A DNA stretch of 41,530 bases, from positions 1 to 41,530 of the forward strand of contig DATFHX010000021.1 in assembly GCA_035247945.1 (NCBI GenBank), read 5' to 3'. Of this stretch, positions 31,840 to 38,154 are shown one piece after another. The position numbers were made by a program, and so were the translations under genes. The stretch is from DATFHX01 sp035247945. Lineage in GTDB: Bacteria; Patescibacteriota; Saccharimonadia; Saccharimonadales; Saccharimonadaceae. Under the pieces are notes generated by a model. The model saw only the letters and a program-made list of their open reading frames with translations, was not told the origin of the DNA and searched no databases. How positions within the stretch are numbered: the stretch's first letter is position 1; each line of letters begins with the position of its first letter.

Positions 31840-33137
31840 ATATAAATAACACATTGTCGTGGATGTACGATCGACTCGGAAAAGTCTATTACTCGATGGT
31901 CTATCGACTTGGGCAGATGTTTAATGGAAGGCCAAACTATGACTGCTCGAGCTCAGTTTACTTATCGCTAAAGCAAGGAGGGTTTTTACCTGCAGACTTT
32001 AGAGTGGGAAATACAGACACTCTCTTTGGAGATCTTGAGCGAAATGGCTGGGTGCGGCTTTATTCGGACGCGAATGACTATGTCGCTACACAGCGGGGAG
32101 ATGTGTTCATCTGGGGAAGGCGCGGTGTCTCTGGGGGTGCTGCAGGACATACTGGTGTATTTGTGGATGCGGATAACATTATCCATTGCTCATCTGGATA
32201 TAACGGCATCCATGTAGACAATCACGACTGGCTCTCACGAATAAATGGATCGCCGGAGCTAACCGTGTATAGATATGTCGGAACAGTAGTGCCATCCGGA
32301 AGCCCTACAGACCAAATTGTCGAAAAAGGGTCTTATATTCGTTTTGATAAGAGATTCCGTGTAGATGAGCTGCAAGAGATCAATGGTATTTGGCAAGTGA
32401 GAACAAACGAACTGTGTCCCGTTGACTTCTCGTGGGACGATAACGGTATTCCAGTCGCACCACTATATGAAGTAGATGGCGATGGCTACGCAACTGGCGA
32501 CCAAGACCTCCATGAAGGCTCGCTATACGTTATTCCAGGGAAGTTCGAAGTACTCGATCTATTTCAGGGATCGGACTCGTGGTTTGCTCTTATCGATTCA
32601 AATGGGCTGAAGTTCTGGATAGACCTAGCGGCAGCAACCGAAGCGCCGAAGAGTGATCCTGGCACCCCTATACCGCAGAAACGGACGCCGCTTCCTACGC
32701 CGGGTGATGGCCAGCCGAAGCCTAATGAACCCGACCCTCCAGAAACACCAAACGCAGGAAGTTCAGAGGAACCGCCAAAAGAAGATCCAAAGCCACCAGT
32801 TAATAACAATCCAAAGGAGGATAATATGGCATTTACAAAGGCAGAACAAGCAGAGCTAGCAATTGCAAGTAAAAATGCAGAAGACTTTGCAAACTACGTT
32901 GCACAGTCGGAGCAAGTGCAGGAAATTACGAGTGGATTTTCAAAAAAGGTAAAGACAACTGTGTATATCGTCGCAGACAGTGCGGTCGTATTCGGAATGT
33001 TGCTCCCGAGCTTGGCGATTGCATTTAATGTCCATGTGGATCTTGCTCAAGTGACTGCGGCTTCCGATGTGCTTCTAAAAGCAGGGGGAGGCGCTCTTGT
33101 GATGTTCGGTCTTCTTAAGACTATGAAGAAGCAGTAG
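31836..33137 (+). CDS. Endolysin (Amidase_5-like) fused to a holin-like C-terminus, 433 aa
   Basis: I start it at ATG 31836 (AGGAGG upstream, ATGA overlap). Residues 1-145 match the phage amidase family Amidase_5/NlpC-P60: catalytic C37 in YDCSSSVY, GNTDTLFGDLERNGWV, RGDVFIWG, and H105 in GHTGVF. Residues about 165-268 are SH3-like and probably bind the wall. Residues about 270-330 are a Pro/Lys/Asp-rich linker. Residues 331-433 contain two TM segments (YIVADSAVVFGMLLPSLAIA; VLLKAGGGALVMFGLLK) like a holin. AAAGGAGG and an in-frame ATG (32826) allow the last 103 residues to be made alone. A membrane-tethered lysin plus free holin is the reading I favour. Confidence 0.8.
   Translation: MNINNTLSWMYDRLGKVYYSMVYRLGQMFNGRPNYDCSSSVYLSLKQGGFLPADFRVGNTDTLFGDLERNGWVRLYSDANDYVATQRGDVFIWGRRGVSGGAAGHTGVFVDADNIIHCSSGYNGIHVDNHDWLSRINGSPELTVYRYVGTVVPSGSPTDQIVEKGSYIRFDKRFRVDELQEINGIWQVRTNELCPVDFSWDDNGIPVAPLYEVDGDGYATGDQDLHEGSLYVIPGKFEVLDLFQGSDSWFALIDSNGLKFWIDLAAATEAPKSDPGTPIPQKRTPLPTPGDGQPKPNEPDPPETPNAGSSEEPPKEDPKPPVNNNPKEDNMAFTKAEQAELAIASKNAEDFANYVAQSEQVQEITSGFSKKVKTTVYIVADSAVVFGMLLPSLAIAFNVHVDLAQVTAASDVLLKAGGGALVMFGLLKTMKKQ
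32813..33137 (+). CDS. Internal start: free holin-like protein, 103 aa
   Basis: AAAGGAGG (32813-32820) lies 5 nt before ATG 32826 inside the endolysin gene and in the same frame. The product (MAFTKAEQAELAIASKNAED, two TM segments, basic end KTMKKQ) has the length and topology of a phage holin. Coordinates here include the ribosome-binding site; the coding part is 32826-33137. Alternative starts that give two proteins from one lysis gene are known (for example S105/S107 of lambda), but an endolysin-holin nested pair is unusual. Translation from this site is inferred. Confidence 0.65.
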
Positions 33138-33159
33138 CGAAACGGTACTATACAAAGTA

Positions 33160-33188
33160 TTGCTTATATCTGGTAGATGGTGTATACT
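33160..33188 (+). promoter_or_regulatory. Promoter after the lysis genes, overlapped by an inverted repeat
   Basis: TTGCTT (33160-33165), 17-nt spacer, TATACT (33183-33188). AGATGGTGTA (33175-33184) and TACACCATCT (33207-33216) are perfect 10-bp inverted repeats spanning the -10, so a repressor could bind here. Confidence 0.6.
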
Positions 33189-33194
33189 CCTTTG

Positions 33195-33376
33195 AAATAG
33201 AGGTACTACACCATCTATTTCAGATTTAGAAAGCGAGTCTTTATGCCGTCAATTCTGGTAAAAGTCGCACGCTTTGTGTGGCCAAAATCTTTCGTTATTT
33301 CAATAAAACGCGGCACGCGTATGCAATTACGCTGGCGCCATGTCAAACTGCAATCCACCGTTCGCGGTGGATTTTT
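33195..33376 (+). ncRNA. Candidate small RNA 1 (about 180 nt)
   Basis: Expected start is about 33195. AAATAG (33195-33200) pairs with CTATTT, forming a 5' hairpin that competes with the 33175/33207 inverted repeat. Further down GCGTA/TACGC forms a stem. It ends in AATCCACCG-TTCG-CGGTGGATT (33352-33373) plus Ts. A 65-codon ORF (33243-33440) runs through the terminator and is probably not coding. Function unknown. Confidence 0.45.
33352..33376 (+). terminator. Intrinsic terminator with UUCG tetraloop
   Basis: AATCCACCG (33352-33360), TTCG, CGGTGGATT (33365-33373), T run to 33376; 9 perfect bp. Confidence 0.85.
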
Positions 33377-33443
33377 GTTTATTGACTTAATGCTGTGGAT
33401 AAATATGTTGCGTTGTAAGAAAACGCTACCTTCATCCTAATTC

Positions 33444-33472
33444 TTGTCGACTCATAACATTCGTGCTATTAT
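33444..33472 (+). promoter_or_regulatory. Promoter of candidate small RNA 2
   Basis: TTGTCG (33444-33449), 17-nt spacer, TGCTATTAT extended -10 (TATTAT 33467-33472). Confidence 0.65.
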
Positions 33473-33475
33473 AGA

Positions 33476-33553
33476 GGTACTAAATTTGCAACTAGTACCC
33501 CCAGCAATGGGGACAATCAATCCCCTCTATCGAATGTGATCAGAGGGTTTTTT
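33476..33553 (+). ncRNA. Candidate small RNA 2 (about 75 nt)
   Basis: GGTACT (33476-33481) pairs with AGTACC (33494-33499); CCCC (33499-33502) with GGGG (33509-33512); and CCCTCT (33523-33528) with AGAGGG (33542-33547) followed by TTTTTT as a terminator. No ORF fits. It shares the 12-mer ATAGAGGTACTA with small RNA 1 near its start. Confidence 0.5.
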
Positions 33554-33593
33554 GTACTCGAAAATATATAGCAGATGTGCGATCGGCATTCTG

Positions 33594-33659
33594 TATAGTC
33601 CTGAGTATTTCTTGTAGTCTGATTGTAATGTCAGGTCTATTAAACGTACTCAGAAATAG
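33594..33659 (+). promoter_or_regulatory. Promoter and hairpin leader of the repeat-bearing/integrase operon
   Basis: TATAGT (33594-33599, preceded by TG) is a possible -10. CTGAGTA (33601-33607) pairs with TACTCAG (33647-33653), enclosing a smaller CTGA/TCAG hairpin. AGGAGG-like sequence follows and serves GTG 33670. Confidence 0.4.
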
Positions 33660-33669
33660 GAGGTATTAG

Positions 33670-33963
33670 GTGAAACCACGCATCAATGACAATGAAGTCT
33701 TTTCAAAGAAAAGCATCAATGACAATGTCAATGACAATGAGAGATTTAGGAAAGAGCAACGAGTTGAATCTATTGCAGCTAAGCTTGTTGATAAGCTTAA
33801 GTCTCCCGAGTCGTGGGAATTCTACTGTAAGGTTGCACGTTCGCTGCCCGAAGACCAGATTTGGCGCAATTATGAGGATGCTGTCGCACGGTCAAAAAGT
33901 AGTGTTGGCGGATTGTTCAACTACCTTTGCAGGAGAAGCATGTATAAAGCTAACCGAGGGTAA
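33670..33963 (+). CDS. Small protein preceding the integrase (excisionase/regulator candidate), 97 aa
   Basis: GTG start with GGAGG upstream. The first ~25 residues come from DNA repeats (IND-N elements: MKPRINDNEVFSKKSINDNV). The rest is helical (VESIAAKLVDKLKSPESWEF, YCKVARSLPEDQIWRNYEDA, FNYLCRRSMYKANRG); such 'S-W-x-F-Y-x-x-V-A...P-E-D-x-I-W-x-x-x-E' proteins are seen near phage or mobile-element genes. Position directly before the integrase suggests a role in excision or its control, but no DNA-binding motif is obvious. Confidence 0.55.
   Translation: MKPRINDNEVFSKKSINDNVNDNERFRKEQRVESIAAKLVDKLKSPESWEFYCKVARSLPEDQIWRNYEDAVARSKSSVGGLFNYLCRRSMYKANRG
33680..33739 (+). repeat. Three direct repeats (TCAATGACAATG)
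   Basis: GCATCAATGACAATG occurs at 33680-33694 and 33713-33727, followed directly by TCAATGACAATG at 33728-33739. They lie at the 5' end of the gene before the integrase. Possible arm-type integrase or regulator sites; otherwise a short coding expansion. Confidence 0.7.
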
Positions 33964-33978
33964 GAATGTGAAGAATGG

Positions 33979-34902
33979 ATGCATACGATTGATGAGCTTC
34001 TTGATCCCTATCTTGAATATTGCGATCACGAACTAGGACTTAGTAAGAAAACAATTTACGACAATTACGCACGGGAGCTGAACAAACTCAGGCGGTGGGC
34101 GGGCGATCGCCCCATTGAGCAGATGAGTATAGACGAGCTCAATGTTTACTTCAGGCTACAAGAAGGGTGGGGGCTGAGCATTAGCTCGGTGAATACGTAT
34201 CGTGGATATGTGAGAGCCTTTGTTTATTACTGTCAATTCTATTTGAACCTACCGCTGAAGTTTGATTATAAAATGATCCGTCAGAAGAAGGGTGAGAGCG
34301 GAAAAACAATAAAATACGCAACAGTTGACGATGCGACGGCTGCCATTTCAGTTTTGGATGATCCACAGGACAAGCTAATTGTAGCAATACTATTTACTGC
34401 CGGATTACGAATTGGTGAGCTGGTAAAGCTGAAGTTTGAAGATGTTTATGAAACGAAGCTTGGCCCTGAGATCGAGGTTCGTGGTAAAGGACAGAAAACG
34501 CGCAGAATTCCTATTACATATGAGTTATATCGAGAGATCCAGGCACATGCATATTACAATAACATTAGATCTGGGGTTCTGATTCGACATAGAGTCTCGA
34601 AAAGAACCCTCATTAATAAGGGCTACACCGTGAGCGGGCTTAGGAATAGATTTATTAGGAAGTTGAGCCCATACGAAATTTATCCAGCATTTCACTGGTA
34701 CCGTCATGGCATCGCTACCGACTTGTACAATGATGGCGCCGACATTCGCTGGCTACAAGAGTTTCTTGGACACAGTGATATTAGAACGACGCAGATATAT
34801 ACTCACGTGTCTACGGAGCGTAGTCGGCATGTATATGATAAGCATTTTCCAACTAAGTTCAGAGTCGGCGGCATCATTGACAAAGCGATGGCGACGTGCT
34901 AG
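33979..34902 (+). CDS. Tyrosine recombinase / phage integrase (XerC/D-like), 307 aa
   Basis: N-terminal SAM-like core-binding domain (residues 1-95, LLDPYLEYCDHELGLSKKTI) and C-terminal catalytic domain. Catalytic residues visible: R144 in GLRIGEL, H239 and R242 in HWYRH, H265 in FLGHSD, and nucleophile Y274 in IYTHVS. Length is typical of Xer-like phage integrases without a large arm domain. It mediates site-specific insertion and excision of the prophage. There is no strong SD before the ATG; it starts 16 nt after the previous stop, so coupling is likely. Its position next to the chromosomal flank fits an integrase beside an att site. Confidence 0.92.
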   Translation: MHTIDELLDPYLEYCDHELGLSKKTIYDNYARELNKLRRWAGDRPIEQMSIDELNVYFRLQEGWGLSISSVNTYRGYVRAFVYYCQFYLNLPLKFDYKMIRQKKGESGKTIKYATVDDATAAISVLDDPQDKLIVAILFTAGLRIGELVKLKFEDVYETKLGPEIEVRGKGQKTRRIPITYELYREIQAHAYYNNIRSGVLIRHRVSKRTLINKGYTVSGLRNRFIRKLSPYEIYPAFHWYRHGIATDLYNDGADIRWLQEFLGHSDIRTTQIYTHVSTERSRHVYDKHFPTKFRVGGIIDKAMATC

Positions 34903-35005
34903 TATTTAGGTAGATGCAATAGCAGCACCTGCACAATCAAACATCAATAGATGATCTACGAAAAGAGATCAAGGCGAACAACCAAGTTGAGAGCCTTGTA
35001 TGTGT

Positions 35006-35043
35006 CACGAAAGTAGCCCACCTGTAATATGGTGGGTTTCGTG
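35006..35043. terminator. Bidirectional terminator-like hairpin after the integrase
   Basis: CACGAAA (35006-35012) pairs with TTTCGTG (35037-35043), and CCCACC (35017-35022) with GGTGGG (35031-35036), separated by a 4-nt bulge. It may end the integrase transcript; an att-related element cannot be excluded. Apart from it, 34,905-35,147 has no gene I can support. Confidence 0.6.
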
Positions 35044-35147
35044 ATTCTCGCAGTGTCCACTGATGTCTATGCGTACATAAACAGCACTGAGTACTGCCCG
35101 AGATCTCGAGCAGTGTCGAGTGTCGCTCTCGGGGGCGACGTGGTGGG

Positions 35148-35390
35148 CTAGCTTCTACGACCCGAAGCGTATTCGGCGAAGAGTATTACTTCGGCTCCTA
35201 GAGCAAGAATTTGCTTATCGAGTTCTGGACTTGGGCGCACCTCCCGCTCCCCATAAAGCTTTTCGAGGTCTTGAAAGAGGGAGGTTCGCTTGTGCTCTCG
35301 CTGCTGTCTGGACATGCGTCCAAAGCTCTCAAGTATTTGTCGTCGTGCCTCGGGCGTGAGTTTGGCCGCCGCCTTCTTGAAGGCTTCCAT
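35148..35390 (-). CDS. Hypothetical cargo protein, 80 aa
   Basis: I start it at the ATG at 35390 (MEAFKKAAAKLTPEARRQIL), which has AGGAGG 8 nt upstream; the frame extends further but without a start signal. It is helical and basic, ending ILALGAEVILFAEYASGRRS. The style of the N-terminus (Ala/Glu/Arg-rich) and GC-leaning codons resemble actinobacterial proteins. It is divergent from the next gene with an AT-rich shared promoter region. Not recognised. Confidence 0.55.
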   Translation of the reverse strand: MEAFKKAAAKLTPEARRQILESFGRMSRQQREHKRTSLFQDLEKLYGEREVRPSPELDKQILALGAEVILFAEYASGRRS

Positions 35391-35438
35391 AGGTTTAATC
35401 CTCCTAGTTGCTCCCCATAAATACATTATAATATAACA

Positions 35439-35467
35439 TTGACAAAATAATAAGTCCATATTATTGT
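35439..35467 (+). promoter_or_regulatory. Strong promoter of the GC-rich cargo gene
   Basis: TTGACA (35439-35444), 17-nt spacer, TATTGT (35462-35467). The surrounding 60 nt are AT-rich and probably also hold the divergent promoter for the 80-aa gene. Confidence 0.65.
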
Positions 35468-35505
35468 TAATTATGTCCCATTCCATCGAACGAAGTTGGT
35501 AAAAC

Positions 35506-35937
35506 ATGTGGGGTCGTAGAAAGAAGGTGGCCGTCGCCACTGAGGTGAAGCCTCTTGCCGATGTCTACATCTGGCACGACCGGCGTACCTACTACGGTGG
35601 CACTACGCGGTTCTTCTTGCCGCAGAAAGCCGATCTGGATGCTCTCTACGCGCAGATGAAGGCCGATCTCGATGAGGCGGCTTGCGAAATTTACGACGTG
35701 CGTTCCTACGACGCCTACGTCGCGGTGCAGTGGCGCTGGCCTCGTGAGGCGACACTGAATGACCCCGAGGAGGTCGCGCGCCTGCTCCGAGGCATCGAAG
35801 AGCCTGTACTCGCTCGGGTAGGTGCCGCTCTGGGCTGGGGCGAACCTCGGATCGAGTACATGGAATCAGTTGAGGACTACGAGACTGTGCGCATGCGGCC
35901 GGGGATCGACAGTGATCTCTGGCAACTCGGCGGCTAA
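35506..35937 (+). CDS. GC-rich hypothetical cargo protein, 143 aa
   Basis: Soluble alpha/beta protein: MWGRRKKVAVATEVKPLADV, then FFLPQKADLDALYAQMKADL, AYVAVQWRWPREATLNDPEE, VARLLRGIEEPVLARVGAAL. It is much richer in G+C than the phage core (39 of 60 bases at 35701-35760). No signal peptide or membrane segment. It has its own consensus promoter and a perfect 14-bp terminator, the layout of a moron or transferred cassette. No SD is evident before the ATG. Family not recognised. Confidence 0.6.
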   Translation: MWGRRKKVAVATEVKPLADVYIWHDRRTYYGGTTRFFLPQKADLDALYAQMKADLDEAACEIYDVRSYDAYVAVQWRWPREATLNDPEEVARLLRGIEEPVLARVGAALGWGEPRIEYMESVEDYETVRMRPGIDSDLWQLGG

Positions 35938-35949
35938 TGCCTTGCTACG

Positions 35950-35983
35950 CCCGGTGAATCTGGATCTCTCCAGATTCACCGGG
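35950..35983 (+). terminator. Perfect 14-bp terminator hairpin
   Basis: CCCGGTGAATCTGG (35950-35963), loop ATCTCT, CCAGATTCACCGGG (35970-35983), then CATTCGTTTTT. It separates cargo from trmD. Confidence 0.85.
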
Positions 35984-36007
35984 CATTCGTTTTTAAGGAC
36001 GCGTAAT

Positions 36008-36036
36008 TTGAAAATTTAACGATATTATGACATAAT
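36008..36036 (+). promoter_or_regulatory. trmD promoter with near-zero leader
   Basis: TTGAAA (36008-36013), 17-nt spacer, TGACATAAT (extended -10, CATAAT 36031-36036), then 9 nt to ATG 36046. No SD. Confidence 0.65.
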
Positions 36037-36045
36037 GAATCTGCT

Positions 36046-36699
36046 ATGAAGATACAAGTGATTACGTTATTTCCTGAGATGTTTGACGGTGTCCTTAACA
36101 ATTCCATGATGTGGAAGGCGCAGGATAAGGGAGTGGTAACATTTGATCTGATCAATCTTCGCGATTTTGGGATTGGCCCGAGGCATCAGGTGGACGACAC
36201 TCCATATGGTGGAGGCGATGGTATGCTTTTAAAGCCAGAGCCACTATTTGCAGCTGTGAGGTATGCTAAAGAAAAGGACCCTGATGCAAAAGTAGTAATT
36301 ATGACTCCACGCGGCGAGCGCTGGGTGCAGGCTACTGCGCAGGCATGGGCAGATACGGGGCGAGGACTCATCTTTATTTGTGGTCGCTACGAAGGCTACG
36401 ACGAACGCATTCTGACGCTTGTTGATGAACAGGTACGTGTCGGCGACTACGTTCTCACGGGGGGTGAACTGCCTGCAATGACGATCATTGATAGTATCGT
36501 TCGCCTTATTCCAGGTGTACTTGGCGGCGAATCGAGCGCTGAAATAGAGAGTTTCAGCGACGGTGAGACATTGGAATTCCCTCAATATACCCGCCCTGAA
36601 GTATATGAAGATATGCGCGTTCCAGAAGTACTTCTGAGTGGTAATCACGCGGCGATTGCGTCTTGGCGCGCCGAGCATTCACTTAAAGTGCAAGAATAA
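36046..36699 (+). CDS. trmD: tRNA (guanine-N1-)-methyltransferase TrmD, 217 aa
   Basis: MKIQVITLFPEMFDGVLNNS opens the SPOUT fold; DDTPYGGGDGMLLKPEP, the CGRYEGYDER and GDYVLTGGELPAM segments form the trefoil-knot SAM site; the C-terminal domain ends shortly after LLSGNHAAI. It methylates G37 of tRNAs that carry G36, preventing frameshifting. It is slightly shorter than the usual ~240-residue enzyme at the C-terminus. It is a core bacterial gene and marks the switch to host chromosome; the ribosomal neighbours often found beside trmD are not upstream, because prophage lies there. Confidence 0.96.
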   Translation: MKIQVITLFPEMFDGVLNNSMMWKAQDKGVVTFDLINLRDFGIGPRHQVDDTPYGGGDGMLLKPEPLFAAVRYAKEKDPDAKVVIMTPRGERWVQATAQAWADTGRGLIFICGRYEGYDERILTLVDEQVRVGDYVLTGGELPAMTIIDSIVRLIPGVLGGESSAEIESFSDGETLEFPQYTRPEVYEDMRVPEVLLSGNHAAIASWRAEHSLKVQE

Positions 36700-36718
36700 A
36701 GGGGCTTAAGAGTGTGTA

Positions 36719-36750
36719 AAAATACTCTAGTCTTTCGACTAGAGTATTTT
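36719..36750 (+). terminator. trmD terminator (bidirectional)
   Basis: AAAATACTCTAGTC (36719-36732), loop TTTC, GACTAGAGTATTTT (36737-36750); 14 perfect bp. Confidence 0.85.
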
Positions 36751-36904
36751 CGGTGTTGTGGTGGGTTATCGTAGAGCGATCAGTCACAACATAGATTTTT
36801 GGGATATGTTTGTTTTTGTAACCTTCGCTGTCTCCCATATTACCGTAAACAGATGAAAAACACAAGCTTTGTTTGCAACGTTTTTGTTTATAGCAGGTCT
36901 GGCG

Positions 36905-36910
36905 TATACT
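36905..36910 (+). promoter_or_regulatory. -10 of a leaderless host gene
   Basis: TATACT followed by 7 nt and GTG 36918; possible -35 TTGTTT at 36884-36889 with short (15-nt) spacing. No SD. Confidence 0.5.
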
Positions 36911-36917
36911 GAGGGAT

Positions 36918-37370
36918 GTGAAATCATCCATCTTGCGCTCAAGTGACTCACCAAGGGCGATTCCGACGCTAGCCGCTGGGATTATTGTTCTTGTTACGGT
37001 TGCACAGCTTTTTGCGTTTGAACGGCTACATGAAGTGCTTCACTCCCAGTATACGGGCATATTTAGCAGTAGCGGCGCAGAGATAGCCGCGACCTTTATT
37101 GTGATTATTGAAGTCCTAGCCGTTCCGTATCTCTTACCTCTTCGTCTGAACACCTGGATAGCTTGGCTCAGTCGAATAGCGGGATGGGGAATGATTATCT
37201 TCTGGTTCATACTTTCCGTTGTTGGACTAATAAAAGGTAATGTATACACTGCTCTTTTTGGTGCTGCAATTTCGCTTCCGGGTGGCTGGTGGCCACTTCT
37301 CCTTATCATTGCGCTTAGTATCCTTCTATCGTGGTCGTCGATGCTGCGCGCGCGAGGTCGCTTGTCCTAG
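36918..37370 (+). CDS. Integral membrane protein, four TM segments, 150 aa
   Basis: GTG start at the expected transcription start. TM segments: about 16-35 (IPTLAAGIIVLVTVAQLFAF), 57-76 (ATFIVIIEVLAVPYLLPL), 85-108 (LSRIAGWGMIIFWFILSVVG) and 120-142 (GGWWPLLLIIALSILLSW). The arrangement resembles small DoxX/MauE-like four-helix membrane proteins, though no diagnostic motif is present. Host gene between trmD and another membrane protein; function unknown. Confidence 0.65.
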   Translation: MKSSILRSSDSPRAIPTLAAGIIVLVTVAQLFAFERLHEVLHSQYTGIFSSSGAEIAATFIVIIEVLAVPYLLPLRLNTWIAWLSRIAGWGMIIFWFILSVVGLIKGNVYTALFGAAISLPGGWWPLLLIIALSILLSWSSMLRARGRLS

Positions 37371-37412
37371 GCGGCATCTTTACTGTATGATGACAATATA
37401 ATAAGGAGGGGT

Positions 37413-37925
37413 ATGGAATCTATTAGTAAACTCGAGAATACGTTTGCCGAGTGGTACAGGGGAATGCCACATTTGCCGAAGAAGGGAAGAGACTGGCTCC
37501 GTACAAATATTTGGTGGATTGTACTTGTTTGGGCGATAATCGATATAGCTATGGTTGTAATGACCGTTATGGGATCATTTCTTGCGGCGCTTGGCCTGAC
37601 AGTGGTCGGAGGGGTTATAGGCGCATTTATCGCCGGGCCACTTGTCATTATTCAGCTCCTTAGTGTTGCAGGTACGCTCGTAGAGGCCGTACTCCTTTGT
37701 ATGGCAGTGAACCCTCTGCAAGCGCACGCTAGGCGAGGCTGGCGACTTGTGTTTCTAGCAATGCTTCTTAGCGTCGTACTCTCTGTAATTGGCCAGATTC
37801 TCACATTTGATCTAGTGGGTCTTCTCTGGGGTCTTCTGTGGGCTGCTGCTTTTGGATACTTCCTGTTTGAGGTTCGGGACGAATTCACAGAAGAAGGTAG
37901 GGTGAGAGCCCGTCGCAAGGCTTGA
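37413..37925 (+). CDS. Saccharibacterial-type integral membrane protein, 170 aa
   Basis: The N-terminal amphipathic region ENTFAEWYRGMPHLPKKGRD followed by WLRTNIWWIVLVWAIIDIAM is a pattern I associate with a membrane family frequent in Candidatus Saccharibacteria. Further TM segments lie at about 55-75, 78-98, 112-132 and 138-155, ending in a basic tail. AAGGAGGGG precedes the ATG, so unlike its neighbour it uses an SD. Function unknown; no transporter signature. The lineage link is memory-based and should be tested by search. Confidence 0.7.
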   Translation: MESISKLENTFAEWYRGMPHLPKKGRDWLRTNIWWIVLVWAIIDIAMVVMTVMGSFLAALGLTVVGGVIGAFIAGPLVIIQLLSVAGTLVEAVLLCMAVNPLQAHARRGWRLVFLAMLLSVVLSVIGQILTFDLVGLLWGLLWAAAFGYFLFEVRDEFTEEGRVRARRKA

Positions 37926-37941
37926 GTTGACCTCAGATAGG

Positions 37942-37950
37942 TGATATAAT
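37942..37950 (+). promoter_or_regulatory. tRNA-Gln promoter (extended -10)
   Basis: TGATATAAT, about 13 nt before the tRNA 5' end; TTGACC (37927-37932) is too close to be a normal -35. Confidence 0.55.
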
Positions 37951-37962
37951 CATATCATCCAT

Positions 37963-38037
37963 TGGGGCGTCGCCAAGTGGTAAGGCACTGGGTTCTGGTC
38001 CCAGCATTCGGGGGTTCGAATCCCTCCGCCCCAGCCA
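37963..38037 (+). tRNA. tRNA-Gln(CUG)
   Basis: Acceptor TGGGGCG (37963-37969) pairs with CGCCCCA (38027-38033); discriminator G and encoded CCA follow (38035-38037). The anticodon stem-loop is CTGGG-TTCTGGT-CCCAG, giving anticodon CUG. The T arm contains GGTTCGAATCC. The U1-A72 pair is typical of bacterial tRNA-Gln. Confidence 0.93.
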
Positions 38038-38051
38038 AAATTATTTCAATC

Positions 38052-38081
38052 AAAAACCATCTCTGTAAAGGGGTGGTTTTT
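38052..38081 (+). terminator. Terminator after tRNA-Gln
   Basis: AAAAACCA (38052-38059) pairs with TGGTTTTT (38074-38081). Confidence 0.8.
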
Positions 38082-38134
38082 GCGGTTAGAATCCCATAGG
38101 AAGATGGAATGTCCAAAACTTTGCCCAGAGCTTA

Positions 38135-38143
38135 TGCTAAAAT
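38135..38143 (+). promoter_or_regulatory. Extended -10 before the tail-fibre-like gene
   Basis: TGCTAAAAT, then 11 nt to ATG 38155. No SD; expected leader of about 5 nt. Confidence 0.45.
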
Positions 38144-38154
38144 ATTAAGTAACT

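Noticed and set aside
33243..33440. 65-aa ORF after the endolysin
   Set aside because: It reads through a strong UUCG-loop terminator and lacks an SD; the region is better explained as an RNA.
33680..33739. CRISPR-like array
   Set aside because: Only three short repeats, without uniform spacers, inside a coding sequence.
34903..38037. tRNA-Gln as the integration site
   Set aside because: It lies about 3 kb beyond the integrase with trmD and two host genes between, and I saw no repeat of its 3' end near the integrase. The true att core remains unidentified.
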